Positions 20,777 to 26,010 of a DNA stretch of 26,010 bases are shown one piece after another. The translations under genes and the position numbers were made by a program. Numbering within the stretch: position 1 is the first letter of the stretch; the number at the start of each line of letters is the position of its first letter. The notes under the pieces are model-generated. The model ran no database searches. It saw nothing but the letters and a program-made list of their open reading frames with translations, and had not been told where the DNA came from. This DNA comes from JAPLVB01 sp964353635 (GTDB lineage: Archaea > Aenigmatarchaeota > Aenigmatarchaeia > QMZP01): assembly GCA_964353635.1 (NCBI GenBank), contig CAYGVS010000015.1, forward strand, positions 1-26,010, given 5' to 3'.

Positions 20777-23230
20777 CTAATCGCTCAAGGCTATGTAATC
20801 CCATCCCCTGATTGCGCCATTGCATATGTAGGTATTGTTCCCGATATAATCCAAAACCATCCTTCCCCTCTCCAGGTCAGAATCGCAGTCCTCTGCAGGC
20901 GGGGCCCCGTCGTTGGTGTCAATTTGCAAATAATCCGGGCTGGAATCACTCTCATTGCCGATCTGAAGGGCGCTCTGGGGGCTGGTGTTGTTTATGCCGA
21001 TTTTGCCGTCTGAGGCAATAATCATTCTGGCTATATCGCCGGTCCAAAATGATAATGTCTGCCATGTGGAGCTTTCTCCTATTTGTAATTCAGACCCTGA
21101 ATAAGCCAATCCTGATGCACCATTAATGCGAACGATTGGGGTATTGACCGAATCGGTGGCGTTTATCTGGCCGACGACATGGAGTTTTACTAAAGGATTC
21201 ATCGTCCCTATTCCCACCATGTTCTGGTTAACGTCTACAAAGAATGTAGATCCGCCCACCGAAAAGTTCCCTGTTACGTTCACCTTGTCCGGATAGCCTG
21301 CTGCAGGGTATATATAACCAGTATTGTTTGACCAGGGCGAGGGATCCTGGATTGTGTTGTCGTCACCTGCACAGTACCACATAGAAGCTGCTGACATCTT
21401 GAGTATCTGGCCTAATGAACATGAGCTGTTCAGCGAGAGTGCATTGGCATTGAAGACTATGCCTCCGCCAATAGTTAGATTGACTTGTAATCCTGCTCCA
21501 GAAGTGTAGTTAAGACCGGATGATGCCACATTGGAATTGAGCTGGGTATTGTTGATTGCACCTATGGTTATCTTGTTCGCAGTGACTGCGCCGTCCGCTA
21601 TCTTGGCTTCTGTGACGGCATTTGAGGCTAATTGCGTATCATTGACTGCACCTGCGCCTATCTTTGCATTGGTTACTGCCGCATCTGCCAGCTGAGTGTC
21701 GTTGATTGTGTTTACTGCGACCTTAGTGTTGGTTACTGCTGCGTCCGCTATCTTTGTGGAGGTTACTATGTTTGCTGCTAGCTGCGTGTCATTTATCGCG
21801 CCGGTTGCTATCTTTGTGTTGGTGACAGCTCCTGACTGAAGCTGAGAATCATTAATGGTGTTGACCGCCACTTTTGTGTTGGTTACTGCTGCATCTGCCA
21901 GCTGAGTGTCGTTCACTGCGCTTGCGCCTATCTTTGTATTGGTTACTGAGGCTGGAGCAATGGCTGGAGAGGAGCCTGTTCCTGTGAAGTCCCCTGACCA
22001 GCTCGTGGCGGTAGTGAGGTCGTCTGAAGAATCAAGGTCCCACCCTGAAGGGCTTGAATAGCCTGACCAGTAAAGGGAGGTATTTGAGCTGTTCACGTTC
22101 TGATTTGCTATGTTGCCTGTGGTTATGTCATCACTTGCATCTGTATCCCAGCCTGCCGGGGAGTCGTAGCCGTCCCAGTAGCTGGAGATGTTCGATGAGT
22201 TGACATCAAGGCTGGATGCCGGCACGGCGTAAATGTAGGAAGAGCTTAACCAGACAGCAACCTGGCCTCCGCTTCCTGCCCCTGTCACATTCCCGGAATT
22301 CCCTGAGCTTTCATCTGCGGAACAGTACCATGAAGAGCCGCTCCACTTGAGGACCTCCTCAAGGGAGCAGCTCCTGTTGAGGGAGAGGGAATTCCCTGAA
22401 AAATCCAAGCCCCCGCCTTCCGAGAGGTTTACGTTCAGGCCTTCCGAGAGGTTGAGGCCTGAGCCTGCCACGGCCGAAGAGAGCTGGGTGGCGTTCACGG
22501 CGGAAGGTACTATCTTCGGATTTGTGATGGACTGGTCAGCAAGGTCCTCGGAGTTTATGCTCCCGTCCTGTATCTCGCTGGTTCCTACTGAATTGCTTGT
22601 GAGCTGTAGATTGCCCGGAGTGCCTGTGATATCGCCTGAGAAGGTAGAGGAGAAGTTCAGGTATTTTGAGGAGAGGGATGAACCGCCTTCATAGATGTTC
22701 GTGGCGTATAAGCTCAGCCATGTGTTTGAGGAGTTGCCAAGGGTGAAGACATCGGGAAAGAAGGGGATTATGGAGCCGTTTATGTCCTGGCCATGAGCCG
22801 TGTAAGTCTCGCCTGAGAAGGTGAGCGAGCCGTCAGAGAATATGTTGCCCTGGGAGTCTATCGTGAGGCCTCCGTCCGTGTCCTGGAAGCCCCCGCCCAC
22901 CAGGAGGGTGGTGGTGTTAACGGAGGAGGCGTTCTGGATTGAGAAACCAGCCATGTTTATGTTTCCGGACATTGTGCCTCCCGCAAGCTGGAGGAATATG
23001 TTATTAAGAAGCAGGCCGGACTGGTATAAGAGACCTCCAAAAAAGCCCGTGCCGGAAACATTCAGATTGGAGGAAGAAATGTTGGAGGAGACGTTAAGGT
23101 CTTCGGGGAATGCATAATCCCCTGACTCAAAGGTGCCGGAGCCTATATCTGATGCCGGATGGCCGGGATCGGCAGCGCGCACGACAGGCAGAACCAGCAT
23201 CAGTGCCAGAACCAGGAAAAGCCTCTTCAT
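20777..23230 (-). CDS. Large secreted fibre-like adhesin with ten-residue repeats
   Basis: The 817-residue protein starts with a cleavable signal peptide (MKRLFLVLALMLVLPVVRA). It has no C-terminal membrane anchor and is rich in Asn, Ser, Thr and Gly. Two arrays of ten-residue units (4 units at 214-253, 14 at 428-567) alternate with a duplicated module, SGLNLSEGLNVNLSEGGGL at about 257 and SGLNYTSGAGLQVNLTIGGG at about 570, each ending in a pair of cysteines (WYC). The C-terminal part has VGIGTMNPLVKLHVVGQ, a motif common before the tail-fibre-like ends of secreted proteins, then EDCDSDLERGRM and YICNGAIRGWDYIAL. This is the build of a beta-solenoid stalk with a tip domain, probably for attachment. 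Its ATG overlaps the stop of the regulator gene. Confidence 0.75.
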   Translation of the reverse strand: MKRLFLVLALMLVLPVVRAADPGHPASDIGSGTFESGDYAFPEDLNVSSNISSSNLNVSGTGFFGGLLYQSGLLLNNIFLQLAGGTMSGNINMAGFSIQNASSVNTTTLLVGGGFQDTDGGLTIDSQGNIFSDGSLTFSGETYTAHGQDINGSIIPFFPDVFTLGNSSNTWLSLYATNIYEGGSSLSSKYLNFSSTFSGDITGTPGNLQLTSNSVGTSEIQDGSINSEDLADQSITNPKIVPSAVNATQLSSAVAGSGLNLSEGLNVNLSEGGGLDFSGNSLSLNRSCSLEEVLKWSGSSWYCSADESSGNSGNVTGAGSGGQVAVWLSSSYIYAVPASSLDVNSSNISSYWDGYDSPAGWDTDASDDITTGNIANQNVNSSNTSLYWSGYSSPSGWDLDSSDDLTTATSWSGDFTGTGSSPAIAPASVTNTKIGASAVNDTQLADAAVTNTKVAVNTINDSQLQSGAVTNTKIATGAINDTQLAANIVTSTKIADAAVTNTKVAVNTINDTQLADAAVTNAKIGAGAVNDTQLASNAVTEAKIADGAVTANKITIGAINNTQLNSNVASSGLNYTSGAGLQVNLTIGGGIVFNANALSLNSSCSLGQILKMSAASMWYCAGDDNTIQDPSPWSNNTGYIYPAAGYPDKVNVTGNFSVGGSTFFVDVNQNMVGIGTMNPLVKLHVVGQINATDSVNTPIVRINGASGLAYSGSELQIGESSTWQTLSFWTGDIARMIIASDGKIGINNTSPQSALQIGNESDSSPDYLQIDTNDGAPPAEDCDSDLERGRMVLDYIGNNTYICNGAIRGWDYIALSD
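21530..21949 (-). repeat. Coding repeat: 14 tandem units of 30 bases in the adhesin
   Basis: Codons 428-567 form exactly 14 units of ten residues. Two types tend to alternate, AVTNTKIxxx and AINDTQLxxx, with Leu or Ile at position 7 and Asn/Asp before Thr. The DNA units are diverged but in frame with no breaks, so the number of units could change by recombination. Confidence 0.85.
22472..22591 (-). repeat. Coding repeat: four further ten-residue units in the adhesin
   Basis: Codons 214-253 read SVGTSEIQDG, SINSEDLADQ, SITNPKIVPS, AVNATQLSSA. They follow the same ten-residue spacing as the main array and have the same Ile/Leu at position 7, but are more diverged, suggesting an older copy of the array. 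Confidence 0.7.
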
Positions 23231-23382
23231 TTCTCCCTCTCCCTCTCATTCATGCTCTTCCTGAGATCGCTTATTATCAGGCTCTTCAGGTATTCTGCCT
23301 TGGATATGCCCATCTCCTCGCAGTACCTGGTTATTAGCCTGTTCAGTTTTTCTGTTATGCTGAACCGGACCTCAGGCATCAT
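23227..23382 (-). CDS. Ribbon-helix-helix (Arc/CopG-type) transcription regulator
   Basis: This 51-residue protein reads MMPEVRFSITEKLNRLITRY, then CEEMGISKAEYLKSLIISDL, then a charged tail. It has the complete ribbon-helix-helix pattern: a short beta strand (EVRFSIT) that reads the DNA groove, helix A (EKLNRLITRYCEEMG), a turn (ISKAEY) and helix B (LKSLIISDLRKSM). Its stop TGA overlaps the ATG of the adhesin in an ATGA sequence, so translation of the two is coupled. The start at 23382 is about 28 bases after a TATA box, giving a leaderless message; ATG 23379 is equally possible. It probably binds the tandem repeats in its own promoter and controls the surface locus. Confidence 0.8.
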   Translation of the reverse strand: MMPEVRFSITEKLNRLITRYCEEMGISKAEYLKSLIISDLRKSMNEREREK

Positions 23383-23404
23383 ATCACCATGGACTTTTTA
23401 TGGT

Positions 23405-23446
23405 CTATTTAAGGATTAAATTCGGACTAATTAAGTATTATATTCG
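23405..23446 (-). promoter_or_regulatory. Tandem-repeat operator overlapping the regulator-adhesin promoter
   Basis: Two 20-base direct repeats, plus-strand CTATTTAAGGATTAAATTCG (23405-23424) and CTAATTAAGTATTATATTCG (23427-23446), agree at 17 of 20 positions with a period of 22 bases, about two helical turns. The first copy contains the TATA box (CTTAAATAG on the minus strand) of the ribbon-helix-helix gene. Ribbon-helix-helix dimers typically bind such tandem sites cooperatively. The remaining gap to 23623 contains another TATA-like TATAAATAC (23456-23464) pointing right, with no convincing gene behind it. Confidence 0.65.
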
Positions 23447-23623
23447 TAGGAACTTGTATAAATACTTTTGCAGGAAAAAACAAGGTATGTGAAAAAGGCT
23501 GTCAGGGCATCAGCCGGCCGAAGGCATCATGTCATGTTTACCATAAAAAATTAAGAAATATAGGAATCAAGATACGTCTCTATTCAAACAAGAGTTTAGA
23601 AGCCTTTCGGTTTCTCTAAGAAA

Positions 23624-25036
23624 TCATCCAGCTAGCATGAACTCAATCGCCAATATTCCACACGTAATTAGAATCACAAGCGGCATTATCATGAACCCGT
23701 ATTTTGCGAACCTCTTGTAGGTGATTATCTTCTCCTTGTCGTTCACAATCTTCGCCCACATTATCCCTGCAAGCGCTCCTATGAGCGTGAGGTTCGCTCC
23801 CAGGTTGCTGCCTATTATCACGGAGTAAATAGAAGCCAATCTGGCAGCTCCTGCTAAAGCGAACTGTGGGCTCCCCACTATCTTCGTGAATAGTATGGTC
23901 ATGGGTTGGTTATTCACAACGTTGGCAGCAAGGCTGGAGAGGAATCCCATGGAAAGCGCAGAGGCCATCACGCTTGGGGATAGCGTGGTGATAAAGGATG
24001 CTGCCATGTCAGTGAATCCGACAGCCACGAGCCCTTCCACCATAACGAACAGGGAAAGCAGGAATGGAATTATTTTCCAGGGCATGTGGTCAAATATGAA
24101 ATGGAGTCTGAACTGATAGATCTCGGTTTCCTTGTGATAAACATACCTTTTGAACGTCCTGAAGAAAATCAGCTCCTTGTTGGAATGCTCCCCTATAGCC
24201 ATCACCGCATCATAGAGAAAGAGTGCGGCTGCGAACACAAGGGATATCCACCACAGCTCTAGGTTCATGAAGGACGAGAATATGAACATTATCATGGCCA
24301 TCAGGAATATCGAGAAGGTGGAGATTGCGCATCCCCTGTCTTTTATGAAATGTTTTGGGTCTATCTCCTTTGGTATTTCAAACCTTCCGGTTATGTCCTT
24401 CCTGAATATCAGGAATAGCAATCCTAGGCACGTAAGGCCTGCCGCTATCGTAGGCAGCACCATCCAATAAGAGTATTCATAGAAGCCCAGGCCTTCAGAC
24501 ATGGCCACGATTATGTTCGTGGGGTTTCCTATGTACAGGAACATGCTCCAGATGTTCGCTGCAAAGAATTCTGCGATAAGGTAAGGGAAGACTCTGACCT
24601 TTGCATGCTTTCCGAAGTAGAAGATTATCGGCGTGAGGGTCAGGATGACGATGTCATTGGATGTGAAGAGTGTTATGATGCTGCTGAGCAAATAGAAATA
24701 GAGGAAGAGCCTCCTCTTATCACCTCCGGAATGCATTATGAACTTCAGCGCCACGAACTCAAAGAACCCAGTGCTGTCCAGGGATATGGCTATGTATGCG
24801 AGCGCCATGAAGAGGATTATTATGGTATAAGGGCTGAACTGCTGGCTTCCTAGCAGACTTTCCCAGGCTTGCCCGGGATTAAGAACGCCTGCAAGTAATA
24901 TGATGGCCGCGCCTATAACGCTCCCCCACGCATAATCCATCTCTATTTTCCTTTTCCCTGCGCGCACTGTGATGGGATGGACTATGAAGAATATCGCAAT
25001 TGAGAATGCGAGCAGCGTGAGCATCAATGACAGCAT
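23624..25036 (-). CDS. ArsB/NhaD-type (ion transporter superfamily) permease
   Basis: This 470-residue integral membrane protein has about eleven to twelve hydrophobic segments in two similar halves. Signatures of the ion transporter superfamily are TSNDIVILTLTPIIFY and GNPTNIIVAMSEG in the first half, and NNQPMTILFTKI and GSNLGANLTLIGALAGIMW in the second. Members carry arsenite, sodium/proton or dicarboxylates. The ND and GNPTN motifs favour the ArsB/NhaD side over dicarboxylate carriers, but the substrate is not decided. There is no ArsA or ArsR gene beside it. It starts about 85 bases downstream of the ferritin stop on the same strand, with its own T-rich box upstream. Confidence 0.85.
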   Translation of the reverse strand: MLSLMLTLLAFSIAIFFIVHPITVRAGKRKIEMDYAWGSVIGAAIILLAGVLNPGQAWESLLGSQQFSPYTIIILFMALAYIAISLDSTGFFEFVALKFIMHSGGDKRRLFLYFYLLSSIITLFTSNDIVILTLTPIIFYFGKHAKVRVFPYLIAEFFAANIWSMFLYIGNPTNIIVAMSEGLGFYEYSYWMVLPTIAAGLTCLGLLFLIFRKDITGRFEIPKEIDPKHFIKDRGCAISTFSIFLMAMIMFIFSSFMNLELWWISLVFAAALFLYDAVMAIGEHSNKELIFFRTFKRYVYHKETEIYQFRLHFIFDHMPWKIIPFLLSLFVMVEGLVAVGFTDMAASFITTLSPSVMASALSMGFLSSLAANVVNNQPMTILFTKIVGSPQFALAGAARLASIYSVIIGSNLGANLTLIGALAGIMWAKIVNDKEKIITYKRFAKYGFMIMPLVILITCGILAIEFMLAG

Positions 25037-25122
25037 AATAATGATTTGGCGCCTGACGGATAAAAAGCAATAAATCCCGACGAGACATCCCTAAAAAATA
25101 AAAGCAGGGAGAAATGGGGAAC

Positions 25123-25407
25123 CTATTTCCCTGTCAGTTCCTCAATCTCTTTCTTGCCCTTTTCGTTCTCCTGGACCTGCTCCTTGTCTATCCGGAGGAG
25201 GAGCGTCTCGAACTCCGCCATGTGCGTCTTCTCTTCCTTCGCGATATCCATCAGAACCTTCCTTATGTCTGGATTCGGGGCCATGGCTGCAAGCTGCTCA
25301 TACAGGTTTATGGCATCCAGCTCAGCAATCATCCCTGCCCTCAGGACCTCCTTGTTTATTTCCTCAGGCCTCATCTTCCCAAGATTCTTGGGTATGTCTG
25401 ACATCAT
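25123..25407 (-). CDS. Ferritin-like protein of the encapsulin-associated type
   Basis: The 94-residue protein contains the helix pair AELDAINLYEQLAAM and DIAKEEKTHMAEFETLLLRID, then EELTGK at the end. The glutamates and histidine (E, E, H of EKTHMAEFE) match the di-iron ligands of half-ferritins, which dimerise to build the active centre. The sequence strongly recalls the ferritin-like domain at the N-terminus of the Pyrococcus furiosus encapsulin protein. Here it is free-standing, with no shell protein downstream. The frame begins at GTG 25416, but the site GAGGTGA ends six bases before ATG 25407, which I take as the start. Predicted role: iron oxidation and storage. Confidence 0.8.
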   Translation of the reverse strand: MMSDIPKNLGKMRPEEINKEVLRAGMIAELDAINLYEQLAAMAPNPDIRKVLMDIAKEEKTHMAEFETLLLRIDKEQVQENEKGKKEIEELTGK

Positions 25408-25458
25408 AGAAATCACCTCTTGTTTAGAATAAGCATATTTGTATTCCGGGTATAAAAA

Positions 25459-26010
25459 TCATCCGCTAATGATGTCCTTGCGTCCTAACCGTGTCTTGAC
25501 AAGCATGTACAATAATCCAAGCACAGGGAATATCTCAAGCCTGCCTAGAACCATCCCTGCCATCAGGATCAATTTGCCGAGGGGGTTCATGCTGTCCAGA
25601 GGAATCACTGAAAGGCCTACATTCCCCTGCGCAGAGGCTGCCTGATACAGTGACTCAAGGGGCTGGTAGCCCATGAAAGAAAGGAGGATGGCGCTGCCGA
25701 AAAGGAAAAGCACATAGATGGCTGTGAAGACAGCGACTATTGTAACTTCTGAGTCCTTCACGACCCTTCCGTCATATTTCAGCGGAACAATGGCCTCCTG
25801 GGGGAGCGTGACCTTCTTGCCTATCCACGGGAAGGCCTTTGCCATAATCCCTGCCCTGGAGAGCTTCAGGCCACCTGCAGTAGAGGCTCCGAAGCCTCCA
25901 ATGACCATGAGCACTATGAGAAGAAGCATTGCCAGGCCTGAAGGCGCTGACTGGAGCGTGGTGAAGCCCCCGGTTGTCAGGGCAGAGACAGACTGGAAGA
26001 GGCCATGCCT
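25459..26010 (-). CDS. TrkH-type potassium transporter, C-terminal part (cut by window edge)
   Basis: The frame is open to the window end and gives 184 residues of the C-terminal half. Motifs fit TrkH/KtrB proteins: a pore-loop-like LFQSVSALTTGGFTTL, the segment MVIGGFGASTAGGLKLSR, a second filter-like SAQGNVGLSVIP, and the closing MVLGRLEIFPVLGLLYML. The transporter would pass potassium through a pore gated by a cytoplasmic TrkA partner, which is not in view. The N-terminal half and start lie beyond 26010. It is on the same strand as the ferritin and permease genes, with a short gap. Confidence 0.85.
   Translation of the reverse strand, partial: RHGLFQSVSALTTGGFTTLQSAPSGLAMLLLIVLMVIGGFGASTAGGLKLSRAGIMAKAFPWIGKKVTLPQEAIVPLKYDGRVVKDSEVTIVAVFTAIYVLFLFGSAILLSFMGYQPLESLYQAASAQGNVGLSVIPLDSMNPLGKLILMAGMVLGRLEIFPVLGLLYMLVKTRLGRKDIISG

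Noticed and set aside
21530..21949. Regular 30-base repetition that could be taken for a CRISPR array
   Set aside because: The units are contiguous without spacers, diverged, and in frame within a long open gene with a signal peptide, so they are protein repeats.
23489..23554. 21-residue basic frame starting GTG behind a TATAAATAC box
   Set aside because: It is too short, has a GTG start and no independent support beyond the AT-rich box; it may equally be a small RNA or nothing.

Overview
The window reads as the chromosome of an archaeon. Most genes have a TATA-like box about 25-30 bases before the start codon with little or no leader. A tRNA carries archaeal-type intron insertions. Several protein families are mainly archaeal: HerA, DUF2769, the secreted beta-propeller family and the ferritin type seen at the N-terminus of the Pyrococcus encapsulin. 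Many small membrane and surface genes without recognisable relatives suggest an uncultivated lineage, perhaps of the DPANN or a related group. That placement is inference, because no marker gene such as rRNA is present.

Layout. Positions 1-3454 hold a DUF192 protein, small unknown genes, and a leftward operon joining two cysteine-rich DUF2769 modules to a glutamate-synthase-type FMN / 3Fe-4S domain. Positions 3524-5052 hold a rightward set (DUF1059, a double-CXXC mini-protein, an AhpD-like carboxymuconolactone decarboxylase, a VOC protein) behind a long structured leader. Positions 5057-7977 hold a HerA-like ATPase and two AT-rich unknown genes.

Positions 8010-11708 are an accessory island read entirely leftward: Fic, then a nucleotidyltransferase (NTase) plus two unknown proteins in a tight operon, then an overlapping HEPN-NTase pair. 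The Fic gene and the NTase operon carry the same inverted-repeat operator, TGTGACTACA-N11-TGYAGTCACA, just upstream of their TATA boxes. They therefore look like one regulon built on nucleotide-transfer enzymes. This is the best candidate for an undescribed system.

Positions 11852-14554 hold membrane proteins: a multi-pass protein with a pilin-like tail, a PspC protein and a TerC/DUF475 protein. A tRNA-Arg(UCG) at 14552-14778 is split by two insertions, one in the D-loop and one in the T-loop. Removing them leaves a perfect 73-base cloverleaf. Two single-pass microproteins and a secreted beta-propeller protein follow.

Positions 17411-17975 have no convincing gene but are rich in perfect stems, and one hairpin shares its 9-base arms with the tRNA intron. 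Positions 17976-23382 are a leftward surface locus: a ribbon-helix-helix regulator is translationally coupled to an 817-residue fibre-like adhesin with ten-residue repeats, followed by a membrane-anchored surface protein and a coiled-coil membrane protein. The window ends with an ArsB/NhaD-type permease, a free-standing encapsulin-type ferritin and the C-terminal part of a TrkH-type potassium transporter.
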